DNA of 64,000 nucleotides from Diogma glabrata (GCA_963693315.1 OY856188.1:144858945-144922944); one strand, 5' to 3'. Positions 12,791 through 24,220 are shown, counted from the stretch's first letter. Program-made: numbers and translations. The notes: generated by a model from the letters alone, not told the origin.

Positions 12791-15152
12791 ATGTCTGAAT
12801 TATCAATCAATTTTACAAACATAAGAGGTTTGAACATCAATCTCAACTCGGTCCACCAATATCTTGAACGTTGCCGTCCTGATATTCTTTTTTTAACAGA
12901 AACGATTATCAGTGGGAGAGCCGTAACATTAGATAATGGTAAATATATTTGTCCTAATTATGATCTAGAATCTTCATTCTATAACAAACATGGTGTTTGC
13001 GCTTATGTTCGAAATTCTATTCCATATGTGAGGATTAAAAAATTTGAATTAAACACTAAACACCATAATATGGTATCTTTAAAAATTTGTTGCCCTAATC
13101 AAACTTTGTTTGTTTTTGGATTGTATCGTTCTCCTAATTCACCTGAGAACATTAATTTATTTCATGATCTGTCTGAAAAGATAGATAGGTTAGCTCAGTA
13201 TCCTAATGCTAAGTTTATTCTTCTAGGGGACTTTAATGTTCATAATAAAGGATGGCTCATACACAGCTCCTCTACTGATGAGATAGGTAAACAGGCTGAG
13301 CTCTTTGCTCTTTATCATAATTTCACTCAGATAATAGACCAGCCTACCAGAGTTCCTGACATTCCTGGACAAAGTAGCAACTTACTTGACTTATTTTTGA
13401 CAAATGATCCATGCTTAGTACAATTTAAAGTATCAGAGCCTTTAGGTGGGTCAGATCATAATGTGATCTCCACTAAATTAAATATACAAATTCTTAAACA
13501 ATTTAAAGCGAATCCCCGTCTTGTTTGGGATTACAAAGCGGCGGATTGGCAAGGACTTAAAATCTTCTTCAAACGCTTTTCTTGGAAACATAGTTGTCTT
13601 ACTGGCCAAGATCCAAACATTGCTGCTATTAATTTTTCTGAAATTATAGGTGAAGGCATGCGTAGATTTATTCCTAATAAATTGATCATTCCGAAGGTTG
13701 ACCTATGGTTTTCGAGTAAATGCAAAAAAGCAATTAAAGCTAAAAAAAATGCTTTTCTAAAGTTTTTCCAAAACAAAACTGATGAAAACCTTAGAGAGTA
13801 TCGAAAAGAGAGGAATTTATGTAGGAAACTAATAGATGGAGAGAAAAATCTATTTAATTTGAAAAAAGCTTCTAAATTTGCTGAGCACCCAACTGGATCG
13901 CGTAACTTCTTTAAAGCCGCTAAGACTATCCAAGGCAATTTCTGTAAATCTTCTCTTCCTCCTCTTATTGATAGAGATATACCTATTATTGACCCAAAAG
14001 AAAAGGCTAATTTGCTAGGACATATTTTTTCTATAAATTCTACCTTAGTCGAACCCAATTTCCAACCTAGACCTATTCCTAAAGCATCGCTCAAAATGAA
14101 GCGAATAATTTTTCGTAAAAACATTATTCAAAAAATGCTTTTACAAATTAATACCAACAAGGCATCTGGGCCTGATAATATTCCTCCAATTATACTTAAA
14201 ACGTTTGCTAGGGAGCTAGCACCTATCCTCACTAAAATATTTTATTTGTCTTATAAGAAAGGGATTTTTCCTGTAATATGGAAAATTTCTAGTGTACAGC
14301 CAGTAGCAAAAAAGGGTAGCAAAACTGACCCATCCAATTACAGACCCATTTCAATTTTGTCAGTAGTGTCTAAAGTTTTTGAGAAATATATAAATTTTAA
14401 TTTAATGAGCTTCTTAGAGTCTACCAAATTACTTAATGAAAGACAATACGGCTTCCGAAAAGGAAGAGCAACAGGAGATTTGCTTTCGATTGTTACTCAT
14501 CTTTGGAACAGATCCCTTGAAAACTTTGGTGAGACTTTCGGTGTTGCTCTTGATATTTCCAAAGCATTTGACAAAGTTTGGCACAAAAATCTTATATGCA
14601 AGTTGAGATGTTATGGTTTAGATGAGCCACTAATTTCCTGGATACAAAGCTTTATATCTGAGCGAAAATTTCGAGTCAATGTTGACGGTATTTCATCGGA
14701 TGTATTTTCGACTAATGCAGGCGTTCCTCCAGGTTCCGCTTTGTCCCCAACTCTTTTTCTTATCTATATTAATGACTTCTTGGTTTCAAAAATTAATCCT
14801 ATCCATAGCTTTGTTGATGATAGCACTCTTCATGCATCTCATGTTGCACCTAGATCGTATTCGTGTTACTGATTTGACGATTTTCTACAAATATTTCATG
14901 GATGAACGGGTTTCTGAAGAGATCAAATCGATTTTACCTAAGTCTGCAAACCTATCGCGTCATACCAGAGCATCGGTAGCGGCCCATCCTTTTACGGTTC
15001 AAATAATTAGATGTAGAACTGTAGCCTTCCAGCGCGACTTTTTCAACAGAGTATCCCATCTCTGGAATTCATTACCTTCGTGGGTTTTCCCTGATAACTT
15101 TAACCCACAAAAGTTCAAAGTCGGCGTTCATAAATTTCTAAAAGAAACTTAA
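12791..15152 (+). pseudogene. Endonuclease-reverse transcriptase ORF with internal deletion and frame change
   Basis: The first frame (12791-14872, 693 codons) opens with ATG and an AP-endonuclease domain: FTNIRGLN at the start, LFLTET near 37, LLGDFNVHN near 145 and GGSDHNVIS near 222. The RT follows: KASGPDNIPP, YRPISILS, QYGFRKGRATGDLLS, LDISKAFDKVWHK, AGVPPGSALSPTLFLIYINDF and the catalytic FVDDSTL (Asp676-Asp677). Shortly after FVDDSTLHASHV the frame ends. A different frame (about 14850-15152) then carries the family's C-terminal domain (FFNRVSHLWNSLPSWVFP). The RT thumb between them, perhaps 200-250 residues, is gone, so the junction looks like an internal deletion that also changed frame. 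The protein is very probably inactive. It is unusually intact up to that point compared with the other copies here. Confidence 0.85.
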
Positions 15153-15273
15153 TTCTCAATTGATTATAATCCCTAGTTGGCATGGTATCTTCGGATATTC
15201 AGAGACGTTAATGTATAATTAATTATATTAACACTAAACATGCCTAACTTCCAATAAACAAAAAAAAAAAAAA
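12791..15273 (+). mobile_element. Plus-strand non-LTR retrotransposon nested in the hAT-like element
   Basis: The endonuclease-RT frame starts at 12791. The 3' end carries AATAAA (15253-15258) followed directly by an A13 run (15261-15273), an orthodox poly(A) end. The 5' boundary is not resolved; it probably lies in 12.4-12.79 kb. No clear target duplication was found. A decayed relative occurs at 23570-24195 and a possible tiny fragment at 20464-20506. Confidence 0.8.
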
Positions 15274-16217
15274 GGAATAGGAATAGTTGGGTAAGAAATT
15301 ATCATGACGGCGCTATATTTTCTAAGGCAACTGTTCCTATTAGTGCAGAAATCTAGGGCTTTATAAATATTAAATATCACGAGTACGATGAATAATACGC
15401 CCGCGATAATGTTATATAAATGTATTTTTATCTATTAAGGATTTTACTTTTATACGGTATAAAACGTAAATAATTGTGTGTTTTATACTGTACGTTTTAT
15501 ACGTTTTATACGTACGTATAATACGTGTTTTATACGTTACCGTATTATACGTTACAACCCTGGTTTTTCCACATTGATTTTTGATCTCTTGATTGGTTAA
15601 TCACTTATTTTTAGATCTGGTTCTATGTATGATTTTATATTAAAATTGTCATTAACGATTACATATTTTTGACACATCTGTTATTTTTGTGTAGCTATTT
15701 ATTATTTGTTTAAGACCACAGTCATCAATTTTTTCACTTATTTGTTTTTTATCATTATTTTCTACCTACCAACAATACATTGTGTCCATTCTTGTCCATT
15801 GTTGTCATTGATGTCACTAATTTCATTAAGTAATTGATTGAAGTTATTAAAAAAGTCTGTATTGCTACTTAATTATTTTGGTGAGAAGACGGCTAAATAA
15901 ATAATGTGAGAACCACAGATCAGTTTCAATGCTAACCGCCAAATTTTAGAACTTATTACACTTCGATTTATAATATCATATGACCATTTCTTTTGAATGT
16001 ATAAAGCAACACCACCGGTGTGTCTTGAATAAGAGTCCACTCTAACCAATTTATAGTTTGGCAATTCAACCAAGCTACTATCATTATCTTCTATTAAATG
16101 AGTTTCTGATAAGCAAATAAATTCAACTGCATTTTCGTTTAATAAAATTTCTAGTTCACTGAAATTTTTTATAAGTCCTCTAATATTTAAGTAAATGCAT
16201 TTTAAATTTTTTGGTTG

Positions 16218-17331
16218 CTAATAATTTATTTTGCTTTTGATCATGTTAATTTTTCTTTTATACACCGGGCACTCAAAACTTCTTGTATCATGATCCAATG
16301 AAATATTATCAAGATTCAGTTTTTGTTTTATTCTACAACAATTTATACAAGCACTTTTTGTCTCAACACAGTCTTTTGCAACATGATTTGTCAGTTGTAC
16401 TTCCACATTTAAAGCAACAAAGACCCACTGTACAGTCTTTTGATAAGTGATCAAATCCTAAACACCTCAAACATCTCAAAATATGTAAATGTTCATACAC
16501 AACACACTTGTCCCACTCAATGTTTAGTTTACCAATATCAATAATTTATTTCAACGCTTCTTTATCAACCTCAATGGTCGCATTATATACGTTTTTGTTT
16601 TTATACAGATATACACTATGACATTTTATTTCTTTGAAGTCAATGTTATTTTGGCACTTGATCGCGGATATTATTTTATCTTTTGACAACAAGTCATTCA
16701 TTTCAACAACCACTAATTGAGGATTTCTCATTTTTGGTGTTTGGATCGAATAATTTTCACCGATTTTTTACGTCAATTTTTCTTGTATTTTATCTGCCGA
16801 ATTTTTGTTTACACAATTTATAACCACTCCATTTTTTTATCCTTTCGTGTTTCTACACCGATATTTATGTTTGATGGTTCTATTGATTTTTTGATTGCTT
16901 CTTTAGTAGCTGCACTTGTTTGATTATCTTTAGGTAAAATGTAGACCGATAATTTTACTGATTCTGCGTATGACATTTTATTTTCAGTTCTTTAATTTTT
17001 TCACATTGTTTCATTTCTTTTATTACATCATTTTTTAAGTTTTTAACCCACTGCGTAATTGATTTTTCTACCGTTTTTATAATTTGATTATTGTTATCGA
17101 TAGATGCCATAATATTAAATAATATTATCTTCACAAGTTAAACAAATGTTTAACGCAATGTTTAACGCAACAAATGTTGCGTCGATTTCTCTGCATCAAT
17201 TCCACATCATAATCCGCTAACTGCGCGCATTTTTTATGAAACTTTTTACTACAGAAACCACTACATATTACATCTAATTGTTCAGTTCTTGCAACTTTAT
17301 TACAAATACCGCACTCCATGTTTTTGTTCAT
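16218..17331 (-). pseudogene. Broken ORF1 of the old non-LTR element (PHD-like finger and CCHC knuckles)
   Basis: The minus strand starts at 17331 with MNKNMECGICNK, giving Cys7-Cys10...Cys23-Cys27...His32-Cys35, a PHD-like pattern whose last Cys pair is damaged. Further on (16731-16546) there is a segment with LVVVEMNDLLSKDKII like the RNA-binding region of insect ORF1 proteins. Near 16470-16430 a CCHC knuckle CLRCLGFDHLSKDC is readable, followed by a second cysteine cluster. The last fragment ends at 16218, directly before the ORF2 start region (LNIRGL). At least three frame changes and stops separate the pieces. ORF1 proteins of this type bind element RNA. Confidence 0.72.
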
Positions 17332-17339
17332 AGTTTTAC

Positions 17340-19620
17340 TTTTTTTTTAACATAATTTTAGACAATTTTTATTTTTTTTATATTGTTTAATTTTTATAAA
17401 ATATATGTGAGAGCGATTTTTAAACACGTCTTATCCGTAGGAATATTTATTTCGATTTTTGCTAAAAATAACAACGAGAATCGATAGAAATTAGTGAATT
17501 TTACTGATTTAATGTTCCAAGGAGTTTTTTCGAAAAATCAATATAAAAATATTGTTAGGAGTTATTTGTGATTGAAAATGTCTATTTTTCCTACAAAAAA
17601 TGTATGTTTTTCAGTTTTTACCGAATAATTCAAATAGAAATAGGATGCTTAGATTTGAAGCAATTGAGTTTAAAGTAAAAAGAGCGTTCTCGTTTTTTCT
17701 TAAAAATTTTCATTTTTTTATTTCAAATAATCCAAAAACTAATAATGATACTAAAAAACTGTTAAAGCGCAAAAATGTAACTGTTTTGTACTGGAAATTA
17801 TTATAATTTTGGCTGTTCAATATAGACGGTAGGAAACTGGAAATTATGTTTTTTATTGATTTTTATAAGCCAAAAAATAAATGAGATACCATTCAAAGTA
17901 TGTGTTGCATGCTAATAGCACCTTCTTTGACCCCTTACAGCTCCCCACCTTTTAAAAACGAAAAGCTTGAAAATATTATTATGGTGTAACTCTTAAAAAT
18001 ATTTTTTGGGGACTCGCTAGTCACTACCATAAAAATTAAGAGAGATATCGATATAAACCCAATTGTTTCGCATTCCAACCGCACATTGGAGCGCTGATGT
18101 ATGTACATTACGGAGTTTTTTTAAATTTTTGTCTACGGTGGGTACCATTTTTAAGAGCACTGCTGCAACATAGAAAGTATGGGAAGAATATAGATAGCTT
18201 GGCTCGACATCAGGGTCATCACACCCGAAAACCAAAAATAAAAATTTGTACGAATATCTGTAACAAATTACATAGCAGATTCAATCAAAACAACGTCAAT
18301 ACTTTGAATAAACTATTATCTGAATTTACAAACGTTATAACGTTTCATACATAATATTTAATCGATTGATTGATTGAATCTTATTTATTTTAATGTTTAG
18401 AGCTTATATTTCAAAAATAATAACTTCATTTTATCAAATTTTTACAAGAATTTATTTCTTCAAATCAAATCATGCGTTCCCATCGTATGACAATAAAATA
18501 TTCTATACAAACATTATGATTTTATTGTTATTTTTATTATTCGTTGTAGTATTACCCAACATTATTATTATTGTTATTTTTACTACACATAAAATGTTTC
18601 TATTATATTCCGGGCTATAATCTCTTACAAAATCGGATAAAAGTGAAAATAATAAAACAAGAAAATATGTTCGGAGACACTTAGAACTGTTTCGATATCT
18701 TCTTTCTTTTTAATAATCTCGAGGAAAAATTTATTTTGTTAAAGACAAAGACTTTTGTTAAAAACTTTTGTTCTACTTGTAAATTTCTATGCAATGTTCA
18801 TTTATGGATAGAAAACAAGAAAAACGATGCTCAAATTGTTGTTTTGGAGATTAAGATTTAAAGTCTTTTAATAAAACTTAAACGTTTTTTATCAGTGGTT
18901 TTAAAAAAAATAATATAAAAACCGCAAAATGGTTACAGTTATCAAAAGTCTTAACCCATGTATATTTTCAATTCTGACATTTGCATTAAAACATTAAGCG
19001 GTCATGCAAGAGCAGTCCAGCTTATCACATAAATTATTTTTTTTGCTACTGAAATTACTATCACTTACTCAATTGCTCTAACGAAAAGTAATTTTGTTGC
19101 CTCTAGATTAATAATAATAATAATAAAAAATACCTAGGCAATTTTTTTAATGAAATAAACAAAACCGAAAATTTAGCATATGCATTTATGTACAGTGCCT
19201 TCGATTTTTCAGGAAGCAAGTCGCTAATTGCACTACATACTGTCTTTTCAAGTTAATGTGGAGTACCCACTTTCATTTTTAAATCTCTGTCACAAAAGTT
19301 TTCTGCCATAATTTAGTTTTTTGAAATTGAAATAATAGTTTACTTCTCAACCTCGATATATAATGTACTATTATATATGATTTATATATAGTTTCAAAAT
19401 CTTTGACATTTTATTTAAAGTTTATAATGTGTTTTTTAGGGTTGTCAAAGCATGCACACCACACCACCCATTTTATAAAAGGTTTGTGGTAACAGTTTTT
19501 TAAAAGAATTAGTTTTTTTTTCATATAAAGGGTTGTGGTATAAGAATTACAATATACGCCACAATAACACATATTATATGCTTGTATTACACGTTTGGGC
19601 TTTTACTCGGTTTTCATTAT
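17340..19620. other. AT-rich stretch, no gene recognised
   Basis: Short open frames near 17600-17806 and 18017-18620 show no recognisable domain. The minus-strand frame at 18017-18235 has an ordinary composition but matches nothing I know. The sequence is otherwise intergenic in character. Confidence 0.5.
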
Positions 19621-19623
19621 AGT

Positions 19624-20431
19624 CAGGGTTGCCACGTTTCAAAAGTTTCAAAGTAGGACACACTACCCTAGGGTATCAAAACTAAAGAACTCGTTGGATT
19701 TGTGCCACTTCATTTTTCAGTTAAAAAAAATAGAATTTTTTTTTTAAAACAATTAGGTTTCTATTTGGTGTAAGTATGAATGTATATGCCTTATTTCTGT
19801 AATACTAATTTACTTATTTATAATGATGGCATACAGATTCGCATTGATGTTATCGGCCTCCAATTCAGTAACACTCGAAAAACTTAAATTTAAAATTTAA
19901 AATGATGAAGTTTCAATTTAGAAATTAATCTGAACATGAAAATTAAAATATGGTTTGTCATCGCCACTGTGACTAAGTTGTGTAAGACACACGGGATTTG
20001 AACAGGTGTCTCTGATGAGTGTGAGTTTGAATCCTGGCACGAAACACCAAAAAAAAAAATTTCTAACGGTGTTTTAGAGAAAATGACAAATTATTTCGAA
20101 ATTCGATTTGCGAAATTCAAGTAATTTGCAATATGTACTTAAGCTTAATTGCTCATAAAAACCCGTCCTTAAATTTAAAGTTTTTGATTCATGGAATTCA
20201 TTGGATTCATTGGAAATATCTTAAAAATAAGCTTAAGTTGTAAGCCATTTACTCATAAACAAAACTGTTTTATATATTTACATTTTCCTTTAAAATCGAA
20301 ATAGCTTTCTGTGTAAGATATTGTACTACAGCTAGCTTAAAATAGGACATTTTTATAGTAAATTAGGACGGAGGACAATCTTGCTTCAAAAGAGGACTGT
20401 CCTACCAAAAGTAGGACACGTAGCAACCCTA
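19624..20431. mobile_element. Non-autonomous hAT-like element (about 808 bp)
   Basis: The left end is CAGGGTTGCCACGT. The right end read in reverse is TAGGGTTGCTACGT, giving 14-base inverted ends with two mismatches. Flanking octamers are ATTATAGT (19616-19623) and AATATAGT (20432-20439), seven of eight matching, consistent with an old hAT duplication. Subterminal AGTAGGACAC words occur near both ends. No transposase frame is visible. Confidence 0.75.
19962..20059 (+). ncRNA. Possible tRNA-derived SINE remnant
   Basis: A box-A-like GTGACTAAGTTGTG and, about 45 bases on, a box-B-like GAGTTTGAATCC, followed by a short A tail (20049-20059), look like a tRNA-derived short interspersed element. 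The anticodon arm does not fold into a normal 5-bp stem with a 7-base loop, so it is not a tRNA gene. It lies inside the hAT-like element at 19624-20431. Confidence 0.3.
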
Positions 20432-20463
20432 AATATAGTTCATAACCTAACTAAAAAGTTAAA

Positions 20464-20506
20464 AAGGTTAGTTGAGTATCCTAATGCCAAATTCATAGTA
20501 TTATAG
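20464..20506 (+). repeat. Tiny fragment similar to the 12.8 kb non-LTR endonuclease region
   Basis: AGGTTAGTTGAGTATCCTAA followed by TGCCAAATTCAT resembles 13185-13222 (AGGTTAGCTCAGTATCCTAA). About 40 bases only, so it may be a relic or chance. Confidence 0.4.
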
Positions 20507-20529
20507 TTTGTGACATACTAAAAATAGCA

Positions 20530-20900
20530 CATTTTACAGTAATTAAAAAATTGCGCACTGAAAAGTTCTAAAAATTGCAATGTTTCTTAAATTCGGTGCT
20601 CATTTTCAAAAAGTTTTTTTCACCTTTCCCCACTCCCATCCCCTAGACACACAGAAATAAAATTATTCGAGACTTCGCTATATTTTTCATTAAAAGTTTA
20701 TAAAATTTCTTGTTTTATGAATTTTTGAGAGAAGGGACCAACTTTTTGTTGCACTTTTATGACAATAATTCAAAAACTCTGCATCGCAAAATTCTAAAAA
20801 AAAACTTGCAATGTTTCTAAAATCAAGTTTTCTTTCCAATAAGACCCCACTTAACCGGGATTAAATTGTGTTTTTTACCCCATCTCATTCACACCCCCTT
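20530..20900 (-). repeat. Reverse copy of the 59.3-59.9 kb repeat
   Basis: Read on the minus strand, TTTTTTTTAGAATTTTGCGA followed by GAGTTTTTGAATTATTGTC and TAAAAGTGCAAC matches the units at 59281, 59530 and 59815. Two partial units are present here, about 240 bp apart. Confidence 0.65.
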
Positions 20901-22130
20901 AATAAATATAATTATTAGTATTTGACACTAATTTTTTCATTAAACATTTACGCTTTTTTTTTCATTCTAATATTTTCTAAGATTTTCGATCAATTATGTT
21001 CGGAGCTAACTGAGAAAAGAAAAAATACAGAAAAAGCAATTATTTAAAAGTACACAAACAATGGTAGGCTGTACAATTCCAAAATACAATTTTTAGGAAT
21101 ACTGAATTGGAGCCCTTTGATATGATTCAAAGACCTCACATCGTAGCCCAGTAAAACAAATGAAAACAACATTTTTTTTAAACCCTTCATCTTGTGTGGA
21201 TAGGTTAGTTTTATACGCATTTTAAATATCAGAGTCTTTGGAGTTATACCCGACAAACATTTTGTAACCAACAGTACGGTCTCAATTTCACCGCCGAAAA
21301 TAAATGATTTATCTGTATATATGACGAAGGTGAACTACGAACACAAGACAAAATAAAAACAGTTTGAATTAGACCAGCACATGTTCATCTTTGCTTAAAT
21401 TCTCGTTTGCAAACAACGAAAATTATCGAAGTATGTTCGTTCGTTCGTTCGAGTATGTCCCGACATTCAAAATGGTCCCAGGCAAGAAACTGTAATCGAA
21501 ATCGTTTTGTAATCGATAGTTTCGAATTGGAGAAAAAGAGGCATATCATAATGTATATTGTCATCTAACTCTGATTCAAAAATATGGCGTTTTGACATTT
21601 AAAATTGCACATATATCTTCCATAGACATTAGTCGCGCATAACATATATGTATTTGTTGATAAATTAAACAAATATAAAGTTAAAATATTGTGAATATAA
21701 TATAATATATTTCAACAGTAAGTAAATTTTTAATATATATATATAAGAAAATATGCATTCTATCTACAATTATTTTAATTTTATTTTCATCATATAACAT
21801 AACCTATAGTTTGAAGTTGCAGCATTTATTGATTTGATAAATAAATCTATATTTCTATAAAATATTTCTTTTAATGATATTTTTTCTCATTTCAGGTTCA
21901 CATTTTGATATACATATATAATTATAATTCTAAATACTATTTATTTTAATGGCATTTTTTTCTCATTTCAGGTTCACATTCACATTCACATTTTTTTTTT
22001 AAGTTTTTGTAATTAATGTAACAAAAATATGTAAAATGTTTTTTATATGATAATAAATAAATATATTAATAAAAATATTTGTATTTTAAATTAACACAAT
22101 TACAAAAATAACTCTAAACTTTCGATAACA
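20900..22130. other. AT-rich stretch, little structure
   Basis: No gene is visible. A GTTCGTTC run lies near 21435. A TTTTTCTCATTTCAGGTTCACATT phrase occurs twice (about 21883 and 21958). Its first part is TTTTTTCTCATTTCAGG, which resembles a splice acceptor but has no exon behind it. Confidence 0.45.
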
Positions 22131-22139
22131 TTGCCACTA

Positions 22140-22375
22140 GTGGTTTCGATTTTGTATCGAAACCTGGTTTTGATTAAGTTTCGTTTGCATGTTTCGATTT
22201 GGTATCGATTACAGTTTCGATTTGGTATTGATCACATATTCGCTTACTAGGGCGAACAAGTTGTTCTAAATGTAATCGATACAGTATCGAAACTAAATCG
22301 AAACATGTTTCGACTACATGGTTACATGTAATCGATACCGTATTTATTGCAAATCGATTACGTACTACCTGGGGT
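22140..22375. repeat. Cluster of TTTCGATTTGGTATCGAT words in both orientations
   Basis: The words TTTCGATTTGGTATCGATTA and GTAATCGATACAGTATCGAA alternate and partly mirror each other around 22260. Related words occur at 21490-21530 (GTAATCGAAATCG). This looks like the subterminal repeat zone of a DNA element, but no ends could be fixed. Confidence 0.5.
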
Positions 22376-22669
22376 ATAGTAAGTACTACGTATTCCTCGC
22401 TAGGATTACAGTTTAAAAACACGAACGCATTTTTAATTATATATTGTAATGAAACTCCTTGGCAAAACATGTTATAATAATAATATTTAATTTTTAAATT
22501 TTTTCTTGTTTCTAAATCGCAAAAATTGTTTTATTTTATATATTAATTTTTATTTTCAAATAATAATAAACATATTAATAAAATATCTCAATAAATTTGG
22601 ATTTTATTCAACCATTTTTAAGAGAATTATAATAATAAGATAATATTTATATTTCAAATTACCAAAAAC

Positions 22670-22950
22670 GTGTCCGTCAAATTATTAAAAACAACCGAAA
22701 TGTAACTGACACAAATACGATCAATACCTGAAATATAACCATAATTGTGCCCTTCAAATGACTAAAAATTACCAAAATGTAACCGACAAAAACACCATCT
22801 AATCCTGAAATATAATCGTAATTGAGTCTGTCGCATTATTAATAGCAACCTAAATGTAACCTACACAAATACCATTTAGTAACTGAAATATATATCCGTA
22901 ATTGTGCTCGGCAAATTACTAAAATCAACTGGAAAGTAACTGACATCGTA
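22670..22950. repeat. Degenerate tandem repeat, period about 79 bp, about four units
   Basis: The phrases AAATGTAACTGACACAAATAC, AAAATGTAACCGACAAAAAC, AAATGTAACCTACACAAATA and GAAAGTAACTGACATCG recur at roughly 79-bp spacing. Each is preceded by CAAATTACTAAAA-like sequence and followed by CCTGAAATATAA. It is non-coding. Confidence 0.7.
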
Positions 22951-23154
22951 AACGTACGAATACTGAAATGTAACTGACACGGTCATCGTTCGGTTACCGC
23001 TACCGCATATTGTCTGACCAAAATACGGTAACCATTTAAAACCAATCAGTTACGTTACCACTTGTGCCCGATAACAGTCATCGGTAACATTTCAGTCTTT
23101 TTACGGTTACAAATAGCGAAATTGTTTTGCTGTGTAGGAATTACAACAACACAC

Positions 23155-23225
23155 ATAGATACCTGTTAAGACCTAGGTCCCACAACAATATGCGTGTTGT
23201 GGTGTTGATGAACCCTCGCTTTTTA
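23155..23225. repeat. Fragment of dispersed repeat family C
   Basis: GACCTAGGTCCCACAACAAT with GCGTGTTGTGGTGTTGATG resembles the end of the 3.3-3.85 kb copy and the 58650 fragment. Confidence 0.45.
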
Positions 23226-23569
23226 AAACTTTGTGGATTGTACGCCCTAGGGGCTGTTGATTCAGACTAAGCATTTCATTTGTACGATGTAAATCGGTGT
23301 GTTTCGATCGGTTGTTGATCTTTTGTTTCAAAAAACGTTTTGGCTTTCAGATTTGTCTTCCAAAAATTTTTATATGTGTGAATCAGCGATGCTAGACTTT
23401 ATACAATAAATTTCCCGTTGCCTTATCAAAACTGATTTTTACCGTTTCTTTATTTAAAAACATCTCATCAAGCTCTCAATTAAAAAAAATATACATATAT
23501 TATATAAATCCAATTGTTTATATGAGAAAAACTTCAAAAACCATCACTATAACAATATTGACGTTTTTT

Positions 23570-24195
23570 AAAAGAAGTAAATATGCCTTCATTTCGAGGT
23601 TTGCGAATTCAACAAATTACAAACCCATATCAATCTTGTCTAAAACATTTGAGAAGTTCATTAGTTTTAATATTATTGGCTTCTTAAGTCGTCAAAAAAA
23701 CTTAATGAAAGACAATACGGTTTCCGTTTCTTTGTCACACATATCTGGAACAGTCGGTTGAAAACTTTGGTGAGACTTTCATTGCTGCTCAGAAATTTAA
23801 ATCTTACTAATGAGCTTGATTTGTTGTATGTTGCTGATTTGGTACACAAATAAACTATGGATGAACGCATGTGTCTGCCTATATCAAATCAATTTTACCT
23901 GAACAGAGTATCAATGGCAGCCCATCTTTTTAAGGTTCGAGAGACAAGATGTAGCTTCTCAAAGACATTTTTTTAACAGAATCTGGCATCTCTGGAATGC
24001 CTTACCGACGTGGGTCTTCCTTGATAATTGTTATCCACAAAACAAAACCACAAAAATAGCGTTCAAAAAATCCTCAAAGAGAATTTATCAATAGTGAGTA
24101 ACCTTAGATGCCTAGTTAGCACCGTATCTTACGATATTCAGAGATGTTAATCTATAATTTCTTATGGTTAACACTAAATAATGTCTAACTTTAAG
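23570..24195 (+). pseudogene. Decayed relative of the 12.8 kb non-LTR element
   Basis: The nucleotide sequence follows 14335-14545 (AATTACAAACCCATATCAAT; AATGAAAGACAATACGGTTT; TTGAAAACTTTGGTGAGACT). It then jumps, near 23795, to the C-terminal region corresponding to about 14855-15240 (GCATCTCTGGAATGCCTTACC; CGATATTCAGAGATGTTAAT; AACACTAAATAATGTCTAAC). Frames are broken throughout. Like the 12.8 kb copy it lacks the RT thumb, but the left breakpoint differs, so the two deletions are probably independent. Confidence 0.75.
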
Positions 24196-24220
24196 AAACA
24201 ATACTGAAAAATTATCGGTT

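Larger units (their letters stand above)
11651..15562. mobile_element. hAT-like element with exact 8-bp target duplication
   Basis: The left end starts CAGGGTTGTTAA and the right end reads TTACAACCCTG, giving terminal inverted repeats CAGGGTTGT(N)AA. The same eight bases, GTTTTTCC, flank both ends (11643-11650 and 15563-15570). The 8-bp duplication and CAGGG terminus are classic hAT features. Subterminal zones (11668-11755 and 15450-15556) are packed with ACGTATAAAACG-type words in both orientations, as expected of transposase-binding repeats. No transposase frame exists: the interior is AT-rich filler plus a plus-strand non-LTR retrotransposon. It is therefore a non-autonomous, retrotransposon-loaded copy. 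Confidence 0.88.
9840..16205 (-). pseudogene. Broken ORF2 (endonuclease-reverse transcriptase) of the old non-LTR element
   Basis: In minus-strand order: near 16200-15873, LNIRGL and LSETHL mark the start of an AP-endonuclease-like domain, followed by TGGVALYI. The 3.9 kb hAT-like element then interrupts it. The frame resumes with an inter-domain segment (11607-11371), RT fingers with YGLQSGFKKTHS and FLELRRAFETIDRDILLDKL (11234-10932), the catalytic box LFADDALLYV (about 10830) with LFLIYINDI before it, the thumb and C-terminal region with YCSSILYL and RLQVLQNKAMRYI (10533-10270), then the MITE, then VLIFKIKYYLYPKYL and onward to about 9850. Several frame changes separate these pieces and key stretches between fingers and palm are missing. 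It once copied the element RNA into DNA at a nicked target; it cannot be functional now. Confidence 0.8.
9718..17335 (-). mobile_element. Old non-LTR retrotransposon (APE/RT type), host of nested insertions
   Basis: Read on the minus strand, the element holds ORF1 (PHD-like finger, CCHC knuckles), ORF2 (endonuclease, reverse transcriptase) and ends near 9718 in an (AAATA)n/(AAT)n tail. It is interrupted by a hAT-like element at 11651-15562 and by a MITE at 10087-10281. Without these it would be about 3.5 kb. The frames are broken in several places, so it is a decayed copy. It belongs to the jockey/CR1/I-like group in a broad sense; I cannot place it more finely. Confidence 0.8.

Noticed and set aside
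13531..14124. 197-codon minus-strand frame
   Set aside because: Antisense shadow of the endonuclease-RT frame at 12791-14872; no domain in its own right.
18017..18235. Minus-strand frame that resembles an ordinary globular protein fragment
   Set aside because: I considered a transposase fragment, but no DDE or helix-turn-helix signature is visible and it is only 72 codons.
21883..21980. Two polypyrimidine-CAGG sites that could be splice acceptors
   Set aside because: No open exon follows either one; the phrase is simply duplicated.
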